DNA from: an uncultured Bacillota bacterium
Lineage (GTDB): Bacteria; Bacillota; Clostridia; Christensenellales; Borkfalkiaceae
Length of the DNA: 62,611 bases
NCBI GenBank assembly: GCA_949287815.1
Contig: CASEHS010000007.1
Location: forward strand, 1 to 62,611
Direction of reading: 5' to 3'
Both the position numbers and the translations under genes were made by a program. Below the pieces are notes generated by a model. The model was given only the letters and a program-made list of their open reading frames with translations. It had not been told where the DNA came from and ran no database searches. Of the stretch, positions 45,461 to 52,177 are shown piece after piece; positions within the stretch are counted from its first letter, which is position 1, and the number at the start of each line of letters is the position of its first letter.

Positions 45461-45904
45461 ATGAAAATAGCTATTGCTTGTGATCACGGTGGACTTACTT
45501 ATAAAAATATTTTGATTAAATACTTGTCTGATTTGAGACATGAGGTCGTGAACTTTGGAACAGATACTGCGGATTCCTGTGATTATCCGGATTTTGCTCT
45601 GCCTGCTGCAGAAGCGGTTGCGTCAGGTGCTTGTGATACAGGTATATTGATTTGCAGTACAGGTATTGGTATATCTATAGCTGCCAATAAAGTGAAAGGT
45701 ATTCGATGTGCGCATTGTCACGATACTTATTCAGCAAAATATACCAGACTTCACAATAATGCCAATATGATTGCTTTTGGGCAAAAAATAATTGGGGAAG
45801 GTTTGATGTTGGAGATCGTGGATACATTTTTAAATACAGGATTTGAAGGCGGAAGACATCAGCGTCGTATTGATAAAATTAGTGCGATTGAAAAAAACAA
45901 CTAA
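45461..45904 (+). CDS. rpiB: Ribose 5-phosphate isomerase B
   Basis: The protein has 147 residues. It interconverts ribose 5-phosphate and ribulose 5-phosphate. The N-terminal ACDHGG, the NFGTDTADSCDYPD segment and GILICSTGIGISIAANK (active-site Cys) are diagnostic for RpiB/LacAB. A catalytic His is in NNANMIAFG. No Shine-Dalgarno site is visible before the ATG; the nearest good one (AAGGAG, 43857-43862) is on the other side of the IS110 element. Expression may therefore be reduced or depend on a promoter in the element. Confidence 0.93.
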   Translation: MKIAIACDHGGLTYKNILIKYLSDLRHEVVNFGTDTADSCDYPDFALPAAEAVASGACDTGILICSTGIGISIAANKVKGIRCAHCHDTYSAKYTRLHNNANMIAFGQKIIGEGLMLEIVDTFLNTGFEGGRHQRRIDKISAIEKNN

Positions 45905-45981
45905 TTTGCTTTTGGGTTTAATAATTCAAAGAAACGTAAATTTTTTGTTTTTCATATTATATAACCAAACAGGAGGAAACG

Positions 45982-46866
45982 ATGAAGAAGGTAAAAAAAG
46001 CAATCATACCTGCGGCAGGGTTTGGTACAAGATTCTTGCCGGTGACTAAATCTGTTTGCAAGGAAATGCTTCCGATTGTGGATAAACCTACTTTGCAGTA
46101 TATTGTAGAAGAGGCAGTCGCTTCCGGTCTGAAAGAAATTTTAATTATAACCGGCAGAAATAAAAAAATAATTGAAGATTTTTTTGATTATACACCCGAA
46201 CTAGATTCATTGCTTGAAGAAAAGGAACAAGAAGATTTGCTAAAATTATCCAGAGAAATGGAAAATCTTGCGGATGTGTATTTTATAAGGCAAAAGCATC
46301 CTACAGGATTTGCAGATGCTGTAATGTATGCAAAACCTTTTACTGGCGATGAGCCTTTTGCGATTTTGTTAGGGGATGATATCATTTATACGGAACAAAA
46401 TTGCAAACCGGGAATAAGACAGTTGGCAGATTCGTATGAGCTTACGAGTAAGACCACGGTAGCGGTAATGAATGTTTCTGATGATTATATTCCTAAATAT
46501 GCTAATATCAAGGCTCATGAATTGGATGAAAGATTGTGTGCGATAGAAAAGATCGTGGAAAAACCGAAGCTTTCTGAAAAATTCTCGAATGATGCTGTGA
46601 TAGGCAGGTATGTTGTTGATAAAAGTATTTACGGAGCAATAGAAAAGGTTCCTGTTCCTAAAAAAGGTGAGAAATATTTTACAGATGCTCTAGGGTTGCT
46701 TGCTAAAGAAGGAATGCTGAACGGTTATAAGTTTGAAGGCGTACGTTATGATGCGGGGAATAAATTAGATTATCTTAAAGCAAATGTTGAATTTGCGTTA
46801 AGAGATAAAGAGCTTGGTGCTGATTTTTGGGAATATCTTAAAAAATTAACGGAACAAAGCAGGTAA
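45982..46866 (+). CDS. galU: UTP-glucose-1-phosphate uridylyltransferase
   Basis: The protein has 294 residues. It makes UDP-glucose for polysaccharides and glycolipids. The nucleotide-binding AAGFGTRFLPVTKSVCKEMLPI, the LGDDIIYTE segment and YDAGNKLDYLKAN near the end are the GalU landmarks. AGGAGG sits before the ATG. It stands after rpiB with a 77-base gap and no clear promoter. Confidence 0.95.
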   Translation: MKKVKKAIIPAAGFGTRFLPVTKSVCKEMLPIVDKPTLQYIVEEAVASGLKEILIITGRNKKIIEDFFDYTPELDSLLEEKEQEDLLKLSREMENLADVYFIRQKHPTGFADAVMYAKPFTGDEPFAILLGDDIIYTEQNCKPGIRQLADSYELTSKTTVAVMNVSDDYIPKYANIKAHELDERLCAIEKIVEKPKLSEKFSNDAVIGRYVVDKSIYGAIEKVPVPKKGEKYFTDALGLLAKEGMLNGYKFEGVRYDAGNKLDYLKANVEFALRDKELGADFWEYLKKLTEQSR

Positions 46867-46867
46867 A

Positions 46868-48148
46868 ATGAGACAAAGGTTTTACAACGCAAAAATAATG
46901 CCTACGCCTTTTTCAGAAATTATAGAGGGCGAGATATGTACTGAAAACGGTTATATAGTATCGGTCGGAAAATCTGATGAGAAATTTGCGGCGGACCATG
47001 AAATAGACTGTGGGGGCAATTTGCTGATGAGCGGATTTGCCAACGCGCACACTCATGCTGCTATGTGCTTATTTAGGGGAGTTGCTGATGACTTACCGCT
47101 TTCGCAATGGTTATTTGACAGAATTTTTCCAATGGAAGAACATCTTACTCCCGAGGATGTCTATTGGGGGACGATGCTGCAGATAGCAGAATTCGTAAAG
47201 AATGGAATTACTTGTTTTGCGGATATGTATTTCTTTCCTGATTCTGTATATGAAGCAGCGAAAAACGCGGGTTTGTGTTTAGCGCTTTGTTGTGGGGCGA
47301 ATTCTTATTCTGATTACGATGTTCTTGCGTTTATAGAGAAAAATTACAATAAATATAGTACTATATCTGACAGAATTCGTTATTTCCCGGGCTTGCATGC
47401 GGAATACACTTGCGATGAGTCACTGATCAGCAAAGTAGCTGATTTTGCTGCTGAGGCTGGTTGCAAAACTTATATTCATTTATCTGAAACCTTGAAAGAG
47501 GTTGGGGATTGTACGGTAAAGCACAATGGATTGACGCCGCCTCAGTATCTTCATAAACTTGGATTTTTTGATAACGGAGGGTTGGCGGCTCATTGCGTTT
47601 ATTGTGATAAAGATGATATCGCTTTATTAAAGCAGTGTAATATTGTTCCGGTGATCAATTCGGCAAGCAATTTAAAACTTGCTTCGGGCATCGCTCCTGT
47701 TTATGCTATGCTAAATTTAGGTATTTCTCCTGTTCTTGGTACGGATGGAGCGGCAAGTAATAATGCTACGTCCATGTTTCGTGAGATGTACCTTTATTCT
47801 TGTTTGCAAAAAGAATCTTTGAAAGATGCTTCTATCGTTTCTGCAGGACAGGCTTTGCAGGCGGCTGTTGAAGGGTATCAGGCTTTAGGCTTTAACGGTG
47901 GTAAATTGGAATGCGGAAAATTTGCGGATTTTGTATTGGTAGATCTTAATTCTCCGTCTATGAGGCCGCTTTCTGATATTCGTAAGAATCTTGTATACAG
48001 CGCAGATTCCTCGAATATTCTTATGACTGTTTGCGGCGGCAAAATTGTTTACGATCGCGGAGAGTATCATATAGGTGAAGATTTAAATAAAATTTATTCT
48101 GAATGTTCTTTAAGAATTCAACGCATAATAAAATCAGCAGGTTTTTGA
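46868..48148 (+). CDS. Amidohydrolase, S-adenosylhomocysteine / 5-methylthioadenosine deaminase type
   Basis: The protein has 426 residues. The metal-binding motif ANAHTHAAM (HxH), LHAEYT..., HLSET and GTDGAASNNATSMF (Asp ligand) place it in the TrzN/MtaD group of the amidohydrolase superfamily, which deaminates 5'-methylthioadenosine, S-adenosylhomocysteine and adenosine. Relatives include chlorohydrolases and guanine deaminases, so the exact substrate is not certain. It begins two bases after galU; no methionine-salvage gene is nearby. Confidence 0.85.
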   Translation: MRQRFYNAKIMPTPFSEIIEGEICTENGYIVSVGKSDEKFAADHEIDCGGNLLMSGFANAHTHAAMCLFRGVADDLPLSQWLFDRIFPMEEHLTPEDVYWGTMLQIAEFVKNGITCFADMYFFPDSVYEAAKNAGLCLALCCGANSYSDYDVLAFIEKNYNKYSTISDRIRYFPGLHAEYTCDESLISKVADFAAEAGCKTYIHLSETLKEVGDCTVKHNGLTPPQYLHKLGFFDNGGLAAHCVYCDKDDIALLKQCNIVPVINSASNLKLASGIAPVYAMLNLGISPVLGTDGAASNNATSMFREMYLYSCLQKESLKDASIVSAGQALQAAVEGYQALGFNGGKLECGKFADFVLVDLNSPSMRPLSDIRKNLVYSADSSNILMTVCGGKIVYDRGEYHIGEDLNKIYSECSLRIQRIIKSAGF

Positions 48149-48195
48149 GGTTTTACTGTCAGTTAAATAATCTTTAAAGACAAGATGAGGTTTTT

Positions 48196-49170
48196 ATGGA
48201 TAAAGTATGGGCAACACTAAAGGAATTTGGTATTGAGTTTGTTACAAATACCGGGCTTTCGATTGTTCGAACAATCGCTTTTTTAGTTCTCGGATTAATC
48301 GTGATCAGGATTGTGCAAATTATAGCCCGCAGCACGACATTGAAAAGTAAACTGGATAATTCCGCGTCTACATTTATTGTGTCGGTTATCACAGTAGTGC
48401 TATATATAATTTTAATTTCTTTATTAATAAGCTCACTTGGTTTTTCAACGGCGGGGATTATAGCCGCTTTTTCTGCAATTGCGTTGGCTGTAGCGCTTGC
48501 CTTGAAAGACAGTCTTGGAAGCCTCGCAAACGGCGTTATTATAATTTTTACAAAGCCCTTTAAGAAGGGGGATTATGTAGAAATTAACGGTATAGACGGG
48601 TTGGTGCAGGATATCAGGTTGTTTAATACAAAGATTCTTACTTATAGTAATGATGAAATTATTATCCCGAACAGTGAAATTTTAAGTTCGAAATTAATCA
48701 ATTACAGCACTATGCCTGTTCGTCGTGTAGTAATTGATGTCCCGATTCCTTATGAAGTAGACATTGCTGACACGAAAAAGATAATTTTGGATTGTATTTT
48801 CTCTTATAAATATGTTGTAAAAACACCGGCACCGTCGGTTGTTCTTAAAGGATATGGGGATAGTGCTTTAAATTTTTCAGCAAGAGCATGGACTTTTAAT
48901 GAAAATTATTGGGATACTCTTTACGATCTTCATGAAGAAATATTCAATGCTTTGAGAAAGAATGGGATAGAAATTCCGTTTAATCAACTTGATGTTAACT
49001 TTTTTCAGGAGGGTAAACGAACGGGAAATAAACCAGAACAGTTGGGCATCGGAAAAATTATAAAAGTTAAAAAGAGTATAAGTTCGGATAAAAGCCAAAC
49101 AGAAAATACAGTAAGAAAGTCTAAAACAACAACCGATAAGACTACAAGCAAAGATCGGAGGAATTCATAA
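48196..49170 (+). CDS. Small-conductance mechanosensitive channel, MscS family
   Basis: The protein has 324 residues. Three membrane helices (about 15-35, 55-80 and 83-115) precede the pore-lining helix with GSLANGVIIIFTKPFKKGDYVEING, then the beta domain and C-terminal vestibule. It releases solutes under hypo-osmotic shock. The C-terminal about 40 residues are Lys/Ser/Thr-rich and probably disordered. GAGG lies before the start. The next gene begins at the adjacent base after the stop. Confidence 0.92.
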   Translation: MDKVWATLKEFGIEFVTNTGLSIVRTIAFLVLGLIVIRIVQIIARSTTLKSKLDNSASTFIVSVITVVLYIILISLLISSLGFSTAGIIAAFSAIALAVALALKDSLGSLANGVIIIFTKPFKKGDYVEINGIDGLVQDIRLFNTKILTYSNDEIIIPNSEILSSKLINYSTMPVRRVVIDVPIPYEVDIADTKKIILDCIFSYKYVVKTPAPSVVLKGYGDSALNFSARAWTFNENYWDTLYDLHEEIFNALRKNGIEIPFNQLDVNFFQEGKRTGNKPEQLGIGKIIKVKKSISSDKSQTENTVRKSKTTTDKTTSKDRRNS

Positions 49171-49644
49171 ATGACTATAAAATTATTGTTTTCCTATGGG
49201 GTATATTTTCTAATTATTATAATTGGTTTGTTGGTTTTGGGCATATTAAAGAAAAAAACGCGGTTACCTAAACATGCAGATTTTAAAAAGATGCTTGAAA
49301 ATTTTGAGGAAAAGTTATCGGCTGTTATTGCTTTGAAAAAAAATAAAGGTGATAACAATTATAATTTTTTTAAACGAATAACATCCTTGATTATGTTAAA
49401 CGATAAATTAATTTATACGGCTTCAGTTCTTGCAGAAAAAGAAAGGGATGTGCAGATCGATACGATTGCTTCTTATCTTGAAGAAGTGAAGGTAAATCTT
49501 GTGCCTTATAAATTTGGGAAAAAAGGTCAGGATGATGCGAGCGGGTTGCGTGGGGCGCAAAGAAAAATCAAACAGGCGATCAGTCTTATTGATAAAGTTT
49601 TGGAAAGAGATAAAGAATTATATCAAAGAAGGGCAAAAAGATGA
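49171..49644 (+). CDS. Single-TM protein of unknown function
   Basis: The protein has 157 residues. An N-terminal helix (about 5-25) is followed by a long, mostly helical Lys-rich domain. No motif is recognised. It starts at the base after the mscS stop and overlaps the next start by four bases, so it is translated with its neighbours. A cytoplasmic helical bundle tethered to the membrane is all that can be said. Confidence 0.7.
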   Translation: MTIKLLFSYGVYFLIIIIGLLVLGILKKKTRLPKHADFKKMLENFEEKLSAVIALKKNKGDNNYNFFKRITSLIMLNDKLIYTASVLAEKERDVQIDTIASYLEEVKVNLVPYKFGKKGQDDASGLRGAQRKIKQAISLIDKVLERDKELYQRRAKR

Positions 49645-50345
49645 AAAAAACTCTTATATGTATAGGAGGCGGGGAGTTAAGATCAAAAGAAACTATAAAA
49701 ATTGACGAATATATTGCATCAAAAGCAAAACAGCAAGCACAGGAAAAACGTGCATATGGTTTATTTATTCCGACGGCCAGTCATGACAGTATGCCGTACT
49801 TTAACAGTTTCAGGAAGACCTATACCTCCGTGTTTGATATAAAAGCCGATGTAGCTCTTACGGTATACGGAGAAATGAGTTACGAAAAAATTCGCGATAA
49901 ATTTTTAAAAGCGGATTTTATTTATGTGGGTGGCGGAGACACATTATTCATGCTCGACATGTGGAAAAAAACGGGGATGCTTGATTTGATCCGAGACGCA
50001 TATGAAAGAGGAGTGATTGTTTGCGGGCTATCAGCAGGAGCTATATGTTGGTTTGAAAATATGTACACTGATTCAGCAAGTAATTCAGAGGATAGTTATT
50101 CTTTACATTCGGGATTAGGTTGGATAAAAGGAACAATTTCTCCACATTATAATGTTCGTTCGCTTGACTTTGATAAAAAAATAGTTTATAATAATCTAGC
50201 TGCAATCGGGTTGGAAGACTGTTCTGCGATAGAATTAGTTGATGATAAGATTGTTTGTTCGATCAGTAGCGGTGGAAAAGCTTTTTATTTACATAAAGAA
50301 GAGGAATTAACAAAGAGCATTATCGAGCCGTGTATTTACTTGTAA
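49641..50345 (+). CDS. Peptidase S51 (dipeptidase E-like)
   Basis: The protein has 234 residues. The S51 nucleophile motif is VCGLSAGAICWFE, preceded by the DFIYVGGGDTLFMLDMW segment; the fold is glutamine-amidotransferase-like. Dipeptidase E releases N-terminal aspartate, but cyanophycinase and other S51 members share the motif, so substrate is not fixed. It overlaps the upstream gene by four bases and ends before tRNA-Leu. Confidence 0.85.
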   Translation: MKKTLICIGGGELRSKETIKIDEYIASKAKQQAQEKRAYGLFIPTASHDSMPYFNSFRKTYTSVFDIKADVALTVYGEMSYEKIRDKFLKADFIYVGGGDTLFMLDMWKKTGMLDLIRDAYERGVIVCGLSAGAICWFENMYTDSASNSEDSYSLHSGLGWIKGTISPHYNVRSLDFDKKIVYNNLAAIGLEDCSAIELVDDKIVCSISSGGKAFYLHKEEELTKSIIEPCIYL

Positions 50346-50420
50346 GAGTAAATAAATTGAAGTCGAATAAATAATAAAATCTGATTGTGAAGTCCGAGAA
50401 AAATATTTCCGAAAAAATTT

Positions 50421-50507
50421 GCGAGTGTGGTGAAATTGGCAGACGCGCTAGATTCAGGTTCTAGTGGGAGCAATCCCTTGCAGGTTCAAGTCCTGTCACT
50501 CGCACCA
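50421..50507 (+). tRNA. tRNA-Leu (CAG)
   Basis: An 87-base class-II tRNA with acceptor arms GCGAGTG and CACTCGC, a long variable arm (GTGGGAGCAATCCCTT), a TTCAAGT T-loop and encoded CCA. The anticodon loop TTCAGGT gives CAG. It marks the left edge of the island at 50508-59250. Confidence 0.95.
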
Positions 50508-50508
50508 T
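50497..50508 (+). repeat. Left copy of the candidate attachment repeat (tRNA-Leu 3' end)
   Basis: CACTCGCACCAT recurs as CACTCGGCACCAT at 59187-59199, with one extra G. The direct repeat may frame the island. Confidence 0.35.
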
Positions 50509-50513
50509 ACAAG

Positions 50514-50558
50514 AATAATACGAACCAAGACAGCAAGCCGAGGTTCGTATTATTTTTT
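50514..50558 (+). terminator. Terminator of tRNA-Leu
   Basis: A perfect 13-bp stem (AATAATACGAACC with GGTTCGTATTATT) runs directly into a T run. Confidence 0.85.
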
Positions 50559-50780
50559 GCCCGCGATTTCTTCGGAATGATTGTCCGATTGAAGTAGCCC
50601 CTCCGAATTTGCTTTTTCGGGAGGCTTAGTTTTGCATAGTTCCTCGCGGACGTCAACGGCCGCAAAATCGTCGCTGAAAACACCCCATATATAATAGACT
50701 TTTAGAGCCGAGTAAGGAATATTTTCCTTCTCGGCTCTTTTGCCGTCTATAAGGCATTTCCAGACTTGTACGCAACGATT
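50550..50780 (-). pseudogene. Possible C-terminal protein remnant on the minus strand
   Basis: An open frame of 77 codons with no start ATG, with coding-like text such as DGKRAEKENIPYSALK and FSDDFAAVDVREEL, ending near the tRNA-Leu terminator. It also covers the palindrome at 50704-50741, which may explain part of the apparent signal. The family is not recognised. The 50508-50896 gap otherwise contains two terminators and the leader of the next gene. Confidence 0.25.
50704..50741 (+). terminator. Hairpin terminator in the island's left edge
   Basis: AGAGCCGAG pairs with CTCGGCTCT and an inner AAGGAA/TTCCTT stem, followed by TTT. It may insulate the island from upstream transcription. Confidence 0.6.
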
Positions 50781-50896
50781 TTAACTTTGTCCCGTTGACT
50801 TCCGCAGACTTGCTATTTAGTGCACTGATATTTACCGTCCTATGCACCTTCGCCTCTTGCCGAAAAAGGCAAATCAATTCGGAGGTGTAACTCACA

Positions 50897-51565
50897 ATGG
50901 AAATGTTGGTAACAAAGTTCTCAAAAGGAAAGTATCGTAACGAAGGCGAACTGTTCGCCGAACCAATCTCTACGGATAACGTCAAACTCATGGGCGAGAT
51001 GATCGCTTTACAGGCGCTCCGCACCGTAAAGAAGTTTGATATGAAAGTTGCGGACAGATTGTATATCGGTCTCATCAAAGATCTGCACCATATGAGCGAG
51101 ATGGACTATATCGTATCAGACGGTTACGACGTAGCCCAGACTGCTATCTGCTTCCTGTATCAGTACGCCGGCAGAAAGGTTTCCGAGATTTGCGGTAAAG
51201 ACCGTAAAGGAAAGGAAATTACAATCAAACTTGCCTGCTATCGTGAGGTAGACAGATTCATCGATAGCTTACACAACCGCTCCGACAGACGCGGCGCAAT
51301 CGAATACATAGACTTTACGGACTACAAAGCATTACCGATGGACCCCGTGAACTGCTTCGAGAAAGAACAGACCGATTACAGCAAATACGATGAACTTGTA
51401 GCGGCGTTACAGTTATCCGCTTTGGAACTTGCCATTCTGAACTGCTATATGAACGGCATGAGGCAAGCAGAAGTATGCGCTGAACTCGGTATCGGCAGAG
51501 GTACTATCAATCACAGGAAAGCGAGCATCAGGCAAAGGTACTATTCTCTGTACGGCGAATTCTGA
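50897..51565 (+). CDS. Sigma-70 region-4-like helix-turn-helix protein of the island
   Basis: The protein has 222 residues. The C-terminal about 55 residues (LSALELAILNCYMNGMRQAEVCAELGIGRGTINHRKASIRQRY) form a sigma-70 region-4-type helix-turn-helix. The N-terminal part has no recognised sigma region 2, so it is more likely a mobile-element regulator than a full sigma factor. A good GGAGGTG ribosome site lies eight bases upstream. Base composition is richer in G+C than the flanks. It ends in a terminator of the same design as those in the two leader modules downstream. Confidence 0.75.
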   Translation: MEMLVTKFSKGKYRNEGELFAEPISTDNVKLMGEMIALQALRTVKKFDMKVADRLYIGLIKDLHHMSEMDYIVSDGYDVAQTAICFLYQYAGRKVSEICGKDRKGKEITIKLACYREVDRFIDSLHNRSDRRGAIEYIDFTDYKALPMDPVNCFEKEQTDYSKYDELVAALQLSALELAILNCYMNGMRQAEVCAELGIGRGTINHRKASIRQRYYSLYGEF

Positions 51566-51586
51566 TATGCCGTTGAACTTCATATC

Positions 51587-51627
51587 CCATTGAAAAGGCA
51601 GGCTTTCAATTGGAGGCTTGCTTTTTT
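51587..51627 (+). terminator. Terminator/antiterminator pair after the sigma-like gene
   Basis: Terminator: GCAGGCTTTC pairs with GGAGGCTTGC (10 bp, AATT loop), then T6. Alternative: CCATTGAAA (51587-51595) pairs with TTTCAATTGG (51604-51613) and would block it. The 3' arm TTGGAGGC..GC-T6 matches the terminators at 51952 and 52148. Confidence 0.7.
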
Positions 51628-51731
51628 ATGCATCAAGTTTACACTGCTTTTATGTCGTTGAATTTTCATTAAATTTCACTTACCAAATAAAAGACATATC
51701 GGACAATATTGAACTATACATTCAAGCATAT

Positions 51732-51762
51732 AGCCGTAATCGAATGAGATTGCGGCTTTTTT
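51732..51762 (+). terminator. Intrinsic terminator in the island
   Basis: AGCCGTAATC pairs with GATTGCGGCT (10 bp, one wobble), followed by six T. It has no gene directly upstream; it may end read-through from the sigma-like gene. The stretch 51628-51731 shows nothing else. Confidence 0.75.
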
Positions 51763-51773
51763 GCTATAAAGCA

Positions 51774-51802
51774 TTGCCTTTTAACTGCTATTGTGCTATA
51801 CT
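51774..51802 (+). promoter_or_regulatory. Extended -10 promoter of leader module A
   Basis: TTGCCT, a 17-base spacer and TATACT with TGC directly before the -10 box. The predicted start (51809) is the first base of the module A hairpin. The -10 area TTGTGCTATACT resembles module B's TTGTGATACACT. Confidence 0.75.
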
Positions 51803-51808
51803 AAAAAT

Positions 51809-51952
51809 GCGCTACAATTTAATGATCCGTATAAGGTTACACAACGGCATTGGTGTACCCTTTATATCCTTATACGGATAAATTGTAGCGCAAACAATTA
51901 AGGGGATACAACTATGCGGGCGTTCCCTTAATTGGGGGCGCTCTTATTTTTT
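51809..51952 (+). ncRNA. Leader/small RNA module A with attenuator
   Basis: About 144 bases. Tier 1: GCGCTACAATTT (51809-51820) with AAATTGTAGCGC (51880-51891), 12 bp. Tier 2: ATCCGTATAAGG (51825-51836) with CCTTATACGGAT (51868-51879), 12 bp. An apical TACAC/GTGTA stem lies inside. Then CAATTAAGGG (51895-51904) with CCCTTAATTG (51925-51934) competes with the terminator GGGCGTTCCC (51918-51927) / GGGGGCGCTC (51934-51943), which is followed by TTATTTTTT. The two hairpins share CCC...G, so only one can form. The module has its own promoter and could also act as a free small RNA. Confidence 0.75.
51914..51931 (+). CDS. Leader peptide A (MRAFP)
   Basis: ATGCGGGCGTTCCCTTAA, with AAGGGG eight bases upstream. 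The frame lies across the 3' arm of the antiterminator and the 5' arm of the terminator, so a ribosome here would change which hairpin forms. Too short to support on its own; the case rests on its paralogue in module B. Confidence 0.4.
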   Translation: MRAFP

Positions 51953-51975
51953 AGCAAATACCTGCGGCGCTGCTC

Positions 51976-52004
51976 TTGCAAAATCCGCCCGCTTGTGATA
52001 CACT
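51976..52004 (+). promoter_or_regulatory. Extended -10 promoter of leader module B
   Basis: TTGCAA, a 17-base spacer and TACACT with TGA directly before it. Predicted start 52011 is the first base of the module B hairpin, as in module A. Confidence 0.75.
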
Positions 52005-52010
52005 GTAATC

Positions 52011-52148
52011 GCTACACAAACTGAATATTCACATAACGGATACGAACAGGCATTTCGTATCTCTATTTTCCGTTATGTGAAAGTTTGTGTAGCAGCAATC
52101 GGAGATACTTTATGCGGGGCGTGTCTTCGGTTGGAGGCACGCTTTTTT
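52011..52148 (+). ncRNA. Leader RNA module B with attenuator, upstream of the BspA-like gene
   Basis: About 138 bases, with the same architecture as module A but mostly different bases. Tier 1: GCTACACAAACT (52011-52022) / AGTTTGTGTAGC (52082-52093), 12 bp. Tier 2: TTCACATAACGGA (52028-52040) / TCCGTTATGTGAA (52069-52081), 13 bp. Apical ATACGAA/TTCGTAT. Antiterminator: CAATCGGAGATAC (52096-52108) / GTGTCTTCGGTTG (52121-52133), 13 bp with wobbles. Terminator: GCGTGTCTTC (52119-52128) / GGAGGCACGC (52133-52142), loop GGTT, T6. Compensatory differences from module A support the pairing as real. Confidence 0.8.
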
Positions 52149-52177
52149 CTTTCCCCGCGAACGCAGCAGGAGGCTGA
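52112..52177 (+). CDS. Leader peptide B, abutting the BspA-like gene
   Basis: 21 codons starting MRGVSSVGG and ending ANAAGG. CGGAG lies seven bases before the ATG, in the loop of the antiterminator. The frame reads through the whole terminator hairpin and its T run, and its TGA stop is followed immediately by the ATG of the lipoprotein gene, so translation could be coupled. Shares the ATGCGGG start with leader A. Confidence 0.5.
   Translation: MRGVSSVGGTLFSFPANAAGG

Noticed and set aside
51618-51881. 87-codon frame beginning MLFYASSLH
   Set aside because: It starts in the T run of one terminator, crosses a second terminator and a promoter, and ends in the module A hairpin. The content is explained by those elements.
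51587-52148. CRISPR array or T-box riboswitch
   Set aside because: The repeated units are inverted, not direct repeats with spacers, and differ in sequence. No T-box antiterminator motif or specifier loop is visible, and the following gene is not an amino-acid gene.
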